Below are positions 33,951-43,117 of a stretch of 64,000 bases of DNA, in pieces (the first letter of the stretch is position 1; each line of letters begins with the position of its first letter). Under the pieces are notes generated by a model. It saw only the letters and a program-made list of their open reading frames with translations, was not told where the DNA came from and did not search any database. The translations under genes and the position numbers were made by a program. Source of the DNA: Niallia circulans NBRC 13626 (GTDB lineage Bacteria; Bacillota; Bacilli; Bacillales; Cytobacillaceae); NCBI RefSeq assembly GCF_001591585.1, contig NZ_BCVE01000004.1, positions 287,361 to 351,360 of the forward strand, written 5' to 3'.

Positions 33951-35243
33951 TTAGCTTCCCAGCTTTTTCTCCCCAATAATTACAACATCTGCTTCAAAAT
34001 TATGCATTCCAATAACGGTTATATTATCTTTAAAGGAAACATCCGCTTCCGCAAATCTTCTTTGCTCTAAATCTATTATGGTGAATTCATAGTTTTCTAA
34101 TAGCTTATTTAATTTCAAGGTAGTGTTAACTGGCATATAAATAGCTATCTTATTTAACCCTGCAGTACTCGCAACCCTAATTTCTTCTGTATTTTTTAAC
34201 ACAATATCCAATGGCTGCAGATCATGGAGACTAAATAATTTAAATAAACTTTTTGCAAAAGCATAATCCCACGCACCTTCAAATTTCACTGCGTCTCTCC
34301 AATCAAAAGGCTTATCAAATGCCTCACCAACTAAGCCAAATCCTTTCCCTTTCTTGTGCCAGCTCCATATACCATGGGCTCCGTATGTAATCCCTGCTTC
34401 TGCTCCTGATAATAAACTTTGCCACGCTGCTTTTCTCACATCAAATCTAGTAAATCTTCCGTATAAATTTCTGCTATAACCCATTTGCTCGTAACATGGT
34501 TCTGAATTAATAGAAGGTCTTTTTACCGGCTTATTACTAAACTCTTCTGCGAGCTGGTAAGACATACTTTGAAACTGAATATTATGACCAGATTGAAACA
34601 TATAAAAATCCAAATTATCACTATATAGTAGCTCATCAGGTATTTCCATTAGCCTCCCTCTAACATGTAAAGTAGTTAAACATTGAGGACTTAACTTTTT
34701 AATGGTATTTAAGGCTAAAGAATAATAGGTAATAGTAAGTTCAGTTGGAAAATCAGTATCCCCACTTACTAAATAAATAGGATTATACTTAGAAAATTTT
34801 CCATCGACGTATGTTACATAATCCTCAACTACATCTAAAGGCATATTATTCACACTACTAATTTCTGACCCCCAAGTTTCTGGTACATAGTTGCACCATA
34901 ATAAAACCAATGCAGGAACAAATCCTTTCTCAACTGCCATTTGCACCATTTTTTCTGCTCGTTCAAAGTATGCTTCATTTCTCTTGGAAAAATCGAATGA
35001 TCCATCCTCTTTATATTCAAATGGCTTCATATTTAACTCAGTTTCACTCGCATCCCACTGTTGAAGAATATTAATTTGAAGTACATTAAATCCTTGAGTC
35101 TTTCTAAGCTCAAGATAATCATTCCACTCTTCTAAAGCTGCATTAGTAAAGGCACTCCAAACCGTATCTGCCAGGTAAAAAAACTTTTCTCCATTGGTTG
35201 TTTCCAAGCATTTTTTATTCTCCGCAACTCTTAATTTAATCAA
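33951..35243 (-). CDS. DUF4038 (apiosidase-like, GH140-type) intracellular glycosidase
   Basis: 430 residues from a TTG at 35243, six bases after GGAGGGG; longer in-frame starts lack a ribosome site. The family signatures are clear: FFYLADTVWSAF, RKTQGFNVLQINIL, PSINSEPCYEQ (candidate catalytic Glu) and DVRKAAWQSLLSGAEAGITYGAHGIWSW. DUF4038 proteins related to GH140 release apiose from glycans. No signal peptide, so it acts inside the cell on an imported glycoside. It is the last gene of the PTS-transketolase operon. Apiose as the sugar is inference. Confidence 0.85.
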   Translation of the reverse strand: MIKLRVAENKKCLETTNGEKFFYLADTVWSAFTNAALEEWNDYLELRKTQGFNVLQINILQQWDASETELNMKPFEYKEDGSFDFSKRNEAYFERAEKMVQMAVEKGFVPALVLLWCNYVPETWGSEISSVNNMPLDVVEDYVTYVDGKFSKYNPIYLVSGDTDFPTELTITYYSLALNTIKKLSPQCLTTLHVRGRLMEIPDELLYSDNLDFYMFQSGHNIQFQSMSYQLAEEFSNKPVKRPSINSEPCYEQMGYSRNLYGRFTRFDVRKAAWQSLLSGAEAGITYGAHGIWSWHKKGKGFGLVGEAFDKPFDWRDAVKFEGAWDYAFAKSLFKLFSLHDLQPLDIVLKNTEEIRVASTAGLNKIAIYMPVNTTLKLNKLLENYEFTIIDLEQRRFAEADVSFKDNITVIGMHNFEADVVIIGEKKLGS

Positions 35244-35353
35244 TTGATTCCCCTCCAAATTAAATAGTAAAGAGAAAATAGTTTCATTACTATTTTCTCT
35301 CTCGACTCTGTTAAATCGCAATTCTATTACCCTACTAAATCCATTTTATATGA

Positions 35354-36772
35354 TTATAGATTACTGTCACTGGTTACTGCAGACTTCTCTTTCGCTGGTT
35401 TAGTACTCACTTTTTTGGAATAGCCAAATAAGAAAGTAAGTACAAAAGCAGTTACTAGAGCTGCAAGCAACGAAACAGCAAAGCCATAAAATTCAGAACT
35501 GATTCCGTCTGGATCAATAAACATCGGTATCCCAAAAACTCCCCCTGATGCAAATCCCCCATACATTTTCGCACTAAAGAAGCCGGCAATTGCACCACCA
35601 ACGCCACCGCCGATACACGCCATAATAAACGGCTTCTTCAGTGGTAAGTTAACTCCATAGATGGCAGGCTCTGTAATTCCTAAAAATCCTGAGATGGTGG
35701 CAGTGGTTGATAACGATTTCATTTTTGTTTCTTTTGTTTTTAAGGAAACAGCTAAAGCCGCTCCAGTTTGAGCAAATACAGTACAATACAGTAATGCATT
35801 TATAGGATCAAATCCTAATGTAGTGATATTATTGATAAATATTGCGATAAAGGCCCAATGCAGTCCAAACATTACTGCAATTTGCCAAATTCCCGCTAAT
35901 AGTAATCCCGCAATAACAGGGCTTAATGAGTATACAGCCATCGCTCCCTTAGCTAATAATTCACTTGCATATACAGAAACTGGTCCAATTATAATAAAAG
36001 ATAATGGAACAATTATGACAGTAATAAATAAAGGAACAAAAATCAATTGCAATGATTTAGGAATTACTTTCAGCAGCACTTTTTCTAATTTAGCTGTTAA
36101 AAACGAAGCTAGTATGATCGGAATAACCGATTGCGTATAATTCATAAGGATAACGGGAATCTGAAGAAAACTTAATGCTTCCCCCGCATTATAGATTTCA
36201 ATCATTGTCGGATAAACAAGAGCCGCACCAATAGTTGCTGTAATATAAGAATTCGTTTTAAACACCTTACCAGCTGAAAATCCTAACAGGATAGGCATAA
36301 AATAGAAGAATGCATCAGATGCGGCGAATAAGATCTTATATACTCCCATTTCTTCATCTATCCATCCAACCACCGTCAGCGCTACCAAAAATCCTTTTAG
36401 AATCCCAGCAGCTGCCATCGCTCCCATTACAGGCATAAATATACCAGAAATAAGGGACACAAATTTGCTAAACAAACCTTTTTTTTCATCCGATTCTTCC
36501 GCAGCCTCTACATTTTGAGAAGTTCCTCCCCCAATTAAATTGACCACTTCTGCATATACAATAGGAACTTGATCACCAATCACTACCTGGTATTGCCCTC
36601 CGCTAATAACCACGGTCATAACACCATCCATATCTTTGATGACTTCAGTATTTGCAAGTGATTGATCCTTCAGATTAAATCTTAACCGTGTTACACAGTG
36701 TATAACACTATTGATATTTTCTTTCCCGCCCACCTCTTGAACAATCTTCTTAGCAAGTGCTCCATAATTCAT
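35354..36772 (-). CDS. PTS EIIBC permease, glucose/beta-glucoside superfamily
   Basis: 472 residues from the ATG at 36772, after GGAGGCC. Domain IIB (1-90) carries the phosphorylated Cys in VIHCVTRLRF; domain IIC (about 105-455) has about ten helices with GFLGITEPAIYGVNLPLKKPF and the GLHWAFIAIFINN loop. There is no EIIA domain, so it must borrow one from another PTS. It imports and phosphorylates a sugar, most likely a beta-glucoside-like disaccharide. The neighbouring hydrolase would then cut the phosphorylated product. Confidence 0.92.
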   Translation of the reverse strand: MNYGALAKKIVQEVGGKENINSVIHCVTRLRFNLKDQSLANTEVIKDMDGVMTVVISGGQYQVVIGDQVPIVYAEVVNLIGGGTSQNVEAAEESDEKKGLFSKFVSLISGIFMPVMGAMAAAGILKGFLVALTVVGWIDEEMGVYKILFAASDAFFYFMPILLGFSAGKVFKTNSYITATIGAALVYPTMIEIYNAGEALSFLQIPVILMNYTQSVIPIILASFLTAKLEKVLLKVIPKSLQLIFVPLFITVIIVPLSFIIIGPVSVYASELLAKGAMAVYSLSPVIAGLLLAGIWQIAVMFGLHWAFIAIFINNITTLGFDPINALLYCTVFAQTGAALAVSLKTKETKMKSLSTTATISGFLGITEPAIYGVNLPLKKPFIMACIGGGVGGAIAGFFSAKMYGGFASGGVFGIPMFIDPDGISSEFYGFAVSLLAALVTAFVLTFLFGYSKKVSTKPAKEKSAVTSDSNL

Positions 36773-36857
36773 TTTTTGGCCTCCAATCAACATTATCCTA
36801 ACTAGTTAATTAAATAACATGCATTTAAAAATTGGGGATACAACAAGAACCTCAAAT

Positions 36858-36915
36858 AGATTGTAAGAGCATTCACCTCCCTTACATAAATTAAAAGCGC
36901 ATTCATTTACAATCT
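36858..36915 (-). promoter_or_regulatory. Intercistronic stem-loop holding an orphan ribosome site
   Basis: AGATTGTAA (36858-36866) pairs with TTACAATCT (36907-36915), extended by repeated GAATGC segments. Inside, on the minus strand, is a strong AGGGAGGTG followed by ATG and a five-codon frame. It starts two bases after the kinase stop codon and may protect or process the mRNA between kinase and EIIBC. Confidence 0.5.
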
Positions 36916-36917
36916 TC

Positions 36918-38402
36918 TTAGATTAAGAGAGTGTGCACTGCTTTCATCCATTCCGCATAATACCGCTCGCTCGTTTCTCTATCCATTTTTGGGCTATAAA
37001 TACGTTTTTCATTATTTAACTGAGATATTTCTTCAACTGATTTCCACATATTCATTCCAAGACCACCAAGATAAACAGAACCTAGTGCTGACAGCTCAGA
37101 AACATGTGAAACAATGACTTTGACTCCTAATAAGTCAGAAAGAAACTGCATTAGAAATTCGTTAGCTGTTGCACCGCCATCCACCCTTAACTCTTTTACC
37201 ACTACGTTTGTTTCCTTATATATTAATTGAATAATATCTTTTACTTGGTAAACGATACTTTCTAACCCTGCTCTTACTAGATGTGACTTGTTTGTGTTTC
37301 TGCTCATCCCAGTAATTCCTGCCTTTGTATTGGGACTCCAATACGGTGCACCTAGTCCTACAAAAGCAGGAACTAAGTATACTCCTTCATTATTATCTAG
37401 TGTTTCTGCCAATATCTCGGCTTCTTCAAAAGTTGTGAAAAGAGTAAGATCCTCTTTCATCCAGCGGATAATATCACCTGTTGTATTAATAATCCCCTCT
37501 AAAGCATAGTGAACATTGCCATTGAATCCCCAAGCTATTGAAGTAACTAACCCTTCTTTTGCTTGAACATATTCATTTGTATACACCATTACAGAAGTAC
37601 CTGTGCCAAAAGTAGCTTTTGCCATCCCCTTATTAAAACACCGCTGCGCAAATAAAGCTGCTTGTGAATCGCCTATTACTCCCGCTATCGGCACCTTATG
37701 TATTAATAGTTCACTGTCCTCGACCATTCCAAATATACGATCAGAAAAATTTACTTCAGGGAGCATTTCCTTTGGTATTTCAAAAATCCTCAGTAATTCA
37801 TCATCCCAACATAAAGAGTGAATATTAAATAAAAGTGTTCTACTTGCATTCGTTACATCTGTGGCGTGAACCCTTCCATTTGTCAATTTCCAAATTAACC
37901 AGCTATCAATTGTCCCAAGTAGAATCTCTCCCTTTTCTGCTCTTTTTTTGAGACCTGGGACATTTTCTAAGATCCATTTTGCTTTCGTTGCCGAGAAATA
38001 TGGATCTATCTTAAGTCCTGTCTTCGCATGAACCTTTTCTTCACAGCCCTTTGCTTTCAAAGAAGAGCACATAGACGTCGTTCTTCTGCACTGCCACACA
38101 ATCGCGTTATATACCGGCTCACTCGTATATTTATCCCAAATAACAAGAGTCTCACGCTGATTCGTTATTGTAAGGGTCTTCATTTTTCTCATTAAAGATT
38201 GATTTGAATCAACAATACTATTTATTACTTTCTTCACATTATCATATATCTCAATCGGGTCATGTTCCACCCAACCCGACTGAGGATATAGCTGCTTATG
38301 ACTTGTCGTTTCTTTTGCAATGATAGAACCCTTTTCATCAACAAGTAATGCTTTTGTGCCAGAAGTACTTTGATCTATTGCTAGGATGTAACTATCGCTC
38401 AT
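36918..38402 (-). CDS. FGGY-family carbohydrate kinase
   Basis: 494 residues with GGAGGAG before the ATG. The N-terminal DQSTSGTKALL, the ATP-site FGTGTSVMV and the C-terminal LVPAFVGLGAPYWSP and LRVDGGATANEFLMQFLSDLL signatures place it in the FGGY kinases, close to glycerol kinases by the PYW motif. In an operon with an aldose-ketose isomerase and a transketolase it should phosphorylate a ketose (xylulose- or apulose-like) rather than glycerol. Substrate assignment is inference. Confidence 0.9.
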   Translation of the reverse strand: MSDSYILAIDQSTSGTKALLVDEKGSIIAKETTSHKQLYPQSGWVEHDPIEIYDNVKKVINSIVDSNQSLMRKMKTLTITNQRETLVIWDKYTSEPVYNAIVWQCRRTTSMCSSLKAKGCEEKVHAKTGLKIDPYFSATKAKWILENVPGLKKRAEKGEILLGTIDSWLIWKLTNGRVHATDVTNASRTLLFNIHSLCWDDELLRIFEIPKEMLPEVNFSDRIFGMVEDSELLIHKVPIAGVIGDSQAALFAQRCFNKGMAKATFGTGTSVMVYTNEYVQAKEGLVTSIAWGFNGNVHYALEGIINTTGDIIRWMKEDLTLFTTFEEAEILAETLDNNEGVYLVPAFVGLGAPYWSPNTKAGITGMSRNTNKSHLVRAGLESIVYQVKDIIQLIYKETNVVVKELRVDGGATANEFLMQFLSDLLGVKVIVSHVSELSALGSVYLGGLGMNMWKSVEEISQLNNEKRIYSPKMDRETSERYYAEWMKAVHTLLI

Positions 38403-38414
38403 CGCTGTCTCCTC

Positions 38415-39380
38415 CTATTGACCAAGTAATTTTCTAGCGATACTTGAAATATTCTCAGGACTAATTCCATAATGTTGAAATACTTCTTTCGTGGTTCCAG
38501 CTACTGCTGGTTCATCTGGAATTCCTATTATTTTCACGGGAACAGGACATTTATTGGAAGTCACTTCTGAAACCGCAGAACCAAGCCCGCCATATATGCT
38601 GTGTTCCTCGATTGTAATGATGTATCCCGTTTCTTTAGCTGCCTTGATAATCGCTTCTTCATCTAGTGGTTTTATCGTATGCATATTTAGGACCCTGCAG
38701 CTAATCCCTGCTTCCTTTAGCAAAAAGGCAGTATCAAGCGCAACACGTACCGTCTCACCAGAAGCAATAATCGTTAAATCACCGCCCTCATGCATCGTAA
38801 CAGATTTGCCAATTTGAAAGTCGTACTCATCACTTTGATAAGAGTCTTCTACTGGATTTCTACCAATTCTCATATAAACAGGTGTATCATAATCCACTAA
38901 TGCTTCAATCATTTTTTTCGTTTCATGACGATCAGCCGGCATCATAACATGTAAGCCTGGTATCGCTCTTGTCACCGCTAAATCTTGGACAGAGTGGTGA
39001 GACATTCCAAGCGCTCCATAGCTGATACCACCGCTGATTCCAATTAGTTTCACATTTGTTCTTGAGTAAGCGATGTCCACTTTAACCTGCTCTATACTAC
39101 GCATACTGAGAAAACAAGCTGGAGAAGCAACAAATGGTATTTTTCCAGAAGCAGCCAATCCCGCTGAAATCCCTACCAAGTTTTGTTCAGCAATTCCTAC
39201 TTCCACTAACTGTTCTGGTAATGCATCTGCAAAAGGAACCATCGAAGCCGAACCTCTAGAATCACTTGTTAAAACGAGAATGTCCTTATTGTCCATTGCT
39301 AAATCTAATAAAGTATCGCTTACCACTGTCCGGTTTGCAATTTTATTGCCAGTATTTTTTTTCAGTATGACGTTATTCAT
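38415..39380 (-). CDS. Transketolase, C-terminal subunit
   Basis: 321 residues covering the pyrimidine-binding and C-terminal domains of transketolase. The catalytic Glu is in VEVGIAEQNLVGISAGLA, and YGALGMSHHSVQDLA is the substrate loop. Overlaps the N-terminal subunit gene by ATGA, so the two subunits are made in equal amounts. Split transketolases act as alpha2beta2 enzymes; one characterised type cleaves apulose 4-phosphate. The housekeeping transketolase of Bacillus is a single chain, so this one is pathway-specific. Confidence 0.92.
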   Translation of the reverse strand: MNNVILKKNTGNKIANRTVVSDTLLDLAMDNKDILVLTSDSRGSASMVPFADALPEQLVEVGIAEQNLVGISAGLAASGKIPFVASPACFLSMRSIEQVKVDIAYSRTNVKLIGISGGISYGALGMSHHSVQDLAVTRAIPGLHVMMPADRHETKKMIEALVDYDTPVYMRIGRNPVEDSYQSDEYDFQIGKSVTMHEGGDLTIIASGETVRVALDTAFLLKEAGISCRVLNMHTIKPLDEEAIIKAAKETGYIITIEEHSIYGGLGSAVSEVTSNKCPVPVKIIGIPDEPAVAGTTKEVFQHYGISPENISSIARKLLGQ

Positions 39381-40207
39381 GCTAATACCTCCAAACGCTT
39401 AGAAAGTTCCTTTATTGCCAGTTCATATTCTTCTTGAGATGGAACATGATGATGCCAGCCAGCCTCATTTTCAGCGAAAGAAATTCCTTTTCCCTTAATT
39501 GTATTTGCGAGTATAATAGTAGGCTTCCCTTCGGTCTTCGGGATTGAATGAAAGACTTGCACTAATTCAGCTATATCATTGCCATCCACTTCGATAACGT
39601 CCCAGCCAAAGCTCTCCCACTTTTTATCAAGAGGTTCATTGCTCATTACATCATCTGTACTGCCCGTAATCTGCAATCGATTTCGATCCACTATTCCTAC
39701 TAAATTATCAAGCTTATATTGCGATGCTGCCATAGCGGCTTCCCACACAGAGCCTTCCGCGAGCTCTCCATCACCCATTAATGTAAAAACTCGATAATCC
39801 TTATGATCCATTTTGGCCGCTAATGCCATTCCTACTGATATGGATAAACCATGTCCTAATGCACCGGTATTCATTTCTACGCCAGGAACTTTATTGTTTG
39901 GATGCCCGATAAGTCTTGTATTGAATTTAGAAAATGTCTTTAATTCTTCTTTCGGAAAGTAGCCTTTATCCGCTAAAACAGCCCAATAGGATTCAACAGC
40001 ATGACCTTTACTCTGAATATACCGATCTCGTTCTTCCCAGTTTGGATTAGCTGGATCATTCTTCATTACCTCATAGAAAAGAACGGTTAAGATATCTGTA
40101 TTGGATAAGGATGAACCGGTGTGGCCAGTGCCAGCCTCATAAACCATATCAATCACTGCCATTCTAATTTCTGCGGCTTTTCGTTCTAATTTTTTTATAT
40201 CTATCAT
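39377..40207 (-). CDS. Transketolase, N-terminal subunit
   Basis: 276 residues from the ATG at 40207, with GGAGGAG upstream (the longer frame starts in that site). Thiamine diphosphate motif GDGELAEGSVWEAAMAAS ... NLVGIVDRNR is complete, as are the metal-site and substrate residues GHTGSSLS and IGHPNNKVPGVEMNTGALGHG. Forms the active enzyme with the next gene product. Transfers a two-carbon unit from a ketose phosphate to an aldose phosphate. Confidence 0.92.
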   Translation of the reverse strand: MIDIKKLERKAAEIRMAVIDMVYEAGTGHTGSSLSNTDILTVLFYEVMKNDPANPNWEERDRYIQSKGHAVESYWAVLADKGYFPKEELKTFSKFNTRLIGHPNNKVPGVEMNTGALGHGLSISVGMALAAKMDHKDYRVFTLMGDGELAEGSVWEAAMAASQYKLDNLVGIVDRNRLQITGSTDDVMSNEPLDKKWESFGWDVIEVDGNDIAELVQVFHSIPKTEGKPTIILANTIKGKGISFAENEAGWHHHVPSQEEYELAIKELSKRLEVLA

Positions 40208-40226
40208 AATTATCTCCTCCATTGCA

Positions 40227-41663
40227 TCAATAATTTATGTCACTGCCTCGCAGCCATGCGCGAATTTCCTCTTCAGTTGGATCAACTGGGTCGGGAGTCA
40301 ATCCAGGAATATACTGACATGCTTCATAGATTATTGGTATTACATTGGCATGAATGCCTGTAGAATGGTGAATATATGGTCCCTTCACTAATTTTTCTTC
40401 CCAAAGCGGCCAATCATTTACTTCAACCCACACGTAGGAGCCTCTTGAATAAGGTCCTTCTATCCCTCTTGCCTTTCCTAAAAAGATGGAATATTCCCCA
40501 TTATCACCATCAAAACGAGCAATGGTCATTTCGCCGCCTTTTATCTCTCCTTCATGTGTACCAGGTGAATGGTCATCAAATAAAAAGTGTTTATTCAATT
40601 GCGGTTTTTCTTCGACACTTAAAGAAACCGGGAAATTACCACAATGGAATAACAGTTCTCCATTTGGATTTTCGGGATGCCTAATCGTAATGTCCGCAAA
40701 AAAGGTTGGCAATGTATTTAGTGTTGCTGCTTGCACCATGATTGAAGTAATCGCGCCATGAATATCGGTTTCACAAGTAACAGGTATTTGCTCATCTGTC
40801 AAAATCGCATTTGCAAGGCAGGGCATAATTCCTATAATGTCTTGCAAAGTGGACCAGCATTGAATAGCAATAGCAGAACTGCCTGTTTCTTCCGCGTATT
40901 GCTTCATACCAACTTTTAGTGCAGCAATCCGACGAACATCTTCTTCCTTAACCGTACTCCAATCAAGTGTTTTTTTAATATAAGCTACTGCTTGCTCAAG
41001 TTCAGCGCCGCCCTCTTTTTCAATCTTAAGTGTTTTCTGTTTAATTTGATCTAAGGTAATCGGATATATTTGAATTCCGAATTTCTCTAACAATTCTCCT
41101 TCATTACAAATGACCGACCAAAAATCAGAAGGTCTTGTGGAGATTTGAAGGATTCGAAGTTTCCTAAAATGCTTAACAACATTTGCAGCCCCTATAAAGT
41201 TTTTAAAACCCCTCTCAAAAACTTCAGAGTCAACACTACTGTTTGTTATGTAAGTAAATTGGACCTTAAACCTGCGCAATACTTTTCCTGTCGCAAAAAT
41301 TCCACATTGCGTATCCCGCAGTCTCATTCCATTTTCCAAAGGAGCTTCATCTCTAGGTCCCCAGATTAATACAGGCTTATCGATAGCCTTAGCAATTTTA
41401 GCAACAAGATCTTCGGTACCGAAATTACAATGGGGAAAGAATAATGCATCAACATCTTCCCTTTTAAATCGTTGAATGATTGCCTGTTCATCTGCACGAT
41501 TATATAGTAATCCTTCTTCATTGATTCCTTCTAAATCCACAATCTCCATATCCAAGCCGAAACTTCTTATCTTCTCTTTTATTAGTTCTTTATATTTGTA
41601 AGCATCCTCTTTACTAAACACGAATCTCCGTGTTGGAGCAAAACCTAATTTAAACTTTTCCAT
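40227..41663 (-). CDS. L-fucose/L-arabinose isomerase-family protein
   Basis: 478 residues from the ATG at 41663, after GGGGGAATATC. The C-terminal half carries the metal-site segments of the family: ACLANAILTDEQIPVTCETDIHGAI (Glu, Asp) and YIHHSTGIHANVIP (His). Members interconvert aldoses and ketoses. As first gene of the operon, ahead of the split transketolase and kinase, it fits the opening step from aldose to ketose. If the sugar is apiose, the product would be apulose; other branched or straight pentoses are possible. Confidence 0.85.
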   Translation of the reverse strand: MEKFKLGFAPTRRFVFSKEDAYKYKELIKEKIRSFGLDMEIVDLEGINEEGLLYNRADEQAIIQRFKREDVDALFFPHCNFGTEDLVAKIAKAIDKPVLIWGPRDEAPLENGMRLRDTQCGIFATGKVLRRFKVQFTYITNSSVDSEVFERGFKNFIGAANVVKHFRKLRILQISTRPSDFWSVICNEGELLEKFGIQIYPITLDQIKQKTLKIEKEGGAELEQAVAYIKKTLDWSTVKEEDVRRIAALKVGMKQYAEETGSSAIAIQCWSTLQDIIGIMPCLANAILTDEQIPVTCETDIHGAITSIMVQAATLNTLPTFFADITIRHPENPNGELLFHCGNFPVSLSVEEKPQLNKHFLFDDHSPGTHEGEIKGGEMTIARFDGDNGEYSIFLGKARGIEGPYSRGSYVWVEVNDWPLWEEKLVKGPYIHHSTGIHANVIPIIYEACQYIPGLTPDPVDPTEEEIRAWLRGSDINY

Positions 41664-41690
41664 GATATTCCCCCAATTGACATTCACTAC

Positions 41691-41734
41691 TAAACTTTCT
41701 AAACTATCCTAAACTTTTCTAAACCGTTATAAAC
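41691..41734. repeat. Ladder of five TAAAC boxes at helical spacing
   Basis: TAAAC starts at 41691, 41700, 41710, 41720 and 41730, i.e. steps of 9, 10, 10 and 10 bp, in the leader of the sugar operon. Further (C)TAAAC copies occur at 41786, 41942 and 41955, and inverted GTTTAGTT copies near 41855-41872. The regular phasing puts all copies on one DNA face, as expected for cooperative binding, probably by the LacI-type regulator. Confidence 0.7.
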
Positions 41735-41775
41735 TATACAATTACATAATAAGTTTTGATTTATTTCTCGGTATT

Positions 41776-41805
41776 AGATTAACACCTAAACTAAATTAAA
41801 GTCAA
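41776..41805 (-). promoter_or_regulatory. Candidate promoter of the sugar operon
   Basis: Minus strand TTGACT (41805-41800), 18 bp, TAATCT (41781-41776). Transcription would start near 41769 and run through the TAAAC ladder, so a bound regulator there could block elongation. Confidence 0.5.
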
Positions 41806-41841
41806 TAATTTTATATAAACTTTATTTATTTTTTATCATTT

Positions 41842-41855
41842 TGTAAACGTTATTT
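41842..41855. promoter_or_regulatory. cre-like site
   Basis: TGTAAACGTTATTT matches the catabolite-responsive element TGWAANCGNTNWCA at 12 of 14 positions. It lies upstream of the operon promoter, between the divergent genes. Confidence 0.4.
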
Positions 41856-41932
41856 TTAGTTAAGTTTAGTTAAATCGAGTAAAAAACCCTAATAAAATAA
41901 GCATTATAGTAATCATTTAGTAGTTTGCTAGT

Positions 41933-41961
41933 TTGACACAACTAAACTTTTTAACTAAACT
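41933..41961 (+). promoter_or_regulatory. Candidate promoter of LacI-type regulator
   Basis: TTGACA (41933-41938), 17 bp, TAAACT (41956-41961). Two CTAAAC boxes overlap it, suggesting autoregulation. Confidence 0.6.
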
Positions 41962-42016
41962 AATATATGTACTCATTGGAAAATTTTTATTTACTTATAT
42001 AGGGTGGAGGATTTAA

Positions 42017-43066
42017 ATGAAGATAGATGATATTGCACAAATAGCGGAGGTATCCAAATCAGCTGTTTCTTTGGCGTTAAATGGAAAACCCGGTGTTAGT
42101 CAAGAAACGAGAGAAAAAATATTAAAAATCGCAAAGGAAAATGGCTATAACCCAAGAACTTTTTCAAAAGGGAAAAATACTTCTCCAACTAAAATATTTC
42201 GTTTTGTAGCATGTACCCATACCGGTATCGTTACCGAACAATATCAGTCGCAGTCTTTTTTTATGGAATTAATCAATAATATTGACCAGTCTATCTCATC
42301 AAAAGGATATTCCTTGATCATCTCCTCTATAAATATAGATTCGCTCGAGCAAGAAATAACGAATCTTGAAATGCAGCAACAGTCTTCTGGTATATTGCTG
42401 TTAGGGACCAACCTGACTGAAGAACAGATTAAAACCGTTTCTAAGCTGCAGCCAAATTTAGTTGTTTTAGATACTTGTTTTGAAACTTTGGATATTAACT
42501 TCATTGTGATGAATAATATCATTGGCGCTTACCAAGCGGGGGAATATTTGATTGAGTTAGGTCATAAGGTAATTGGATATGCAGAATCGGTTTCACGCAT
42601 GTATAATTTTGATTCGAGGAGAAAAGGATTTCAAAAAATAATGAGTGAAAATGGATTAACCATTAAACCTGAACATATTTTCAAAATGTCTCCAACCGAT
42701 CTTTCTGTGCAAGAGGATTTCAAACAAAATATAATGGAGTTAAAGGATAACCTACCATCCGCTATATTTTGTGAATGTGATTACATGGCGATTAGTATCA
42801 TTAAATCACTCCATGAATTAAATATCCATGTACCGGAAGACATATCCATCATTGGATTTGATAATATTGTTGAATCTCAAATTGTCAGCCCAGAACTCAC
42901 AACTATTCATGTCAAGAAAGACAAGATTGCATCACTAGCTGTTGAGAAGCTTATTCGAGAAATAGATGAAAACGAAGAAGATAAAATGAAAATATTTATA
43001 GATACAGAATTAGTGAAACGGAAATCTTGTGTAAAAGTTCCAAATCACAAAACGATACTAAGCTAA
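42017..43066 (+). CDS. LacI-family regulator of the sugar operon
   Basis: 349 residues. N-terminal helix-turn-helix and hinge (IDDIAQIAEVSKSAVSLALNGKPGVSQETREKILKIAKENGYNPR), then a periplasmic-binding-protein-like sugar domain (SIIGFDNIVESQIVSPELTTIHV). GGTGGAGG lies before the ATG. Divergent from the isomerase-transketolase-kinase-PTS-hydrolase operon across 353 bp filled with TAAAC repeats, so it is almost certainly its regulator. The effector is probably the sugar or its phosphate. Confidence 0.9.
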   Translation: MKIDDIAQIAEVSKSAVSLALNGKPGVSQETREKILKIAKENGYNPRTFSKGKNTSPTKIFRFVACTHTGIVTEQYQSQSFFMELINNIDQSISSKGYSLIISSINIDSLEQEITNLEMQQQSSGILLLGTNLTEEQIKTVSKLQPNLVVLDTCFETLDINFIVMNNIIGAYQAGEYLIELGHKVIGYAESVSRMYNFDSRRKGFQKIMSENGLTIKPEHIFKMSPTDLSVQEDFKQNIMELKDNLPSAIFCECDYMAISIIKSLHELNIHVPEDISIIGFDNIVESQIVSPELTTIHVKKDKIASLAVEKLIREIDENEEDKMKIFIDTELVKRKSCVKVPNHKTILS

Positions 43067-43068
43067 TA

Positions 43069-43106
43069 ACTAAAAGCAGAATCTAATTAGACTCTGCTTT
43101 TATTAT
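43069..43106 (+). terminator. Intrinsic terminator of LacI-type gene
   Basis: AAAAGCAGA / TCTGCTTTT stem around an ATCTAATTAGAC loop, then TATTATATTT, six bases after the stop. Confidence 0.82.
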
Positions 43107-43117
43107 ATTTACGACTA

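Noticed and set aside
41691..41961. CRISPR-like repetition of TAAAC
   Set aside because: Units are five bases with 10-bp steps and no spacers of CRISPR length; it is a regulatory ladder.
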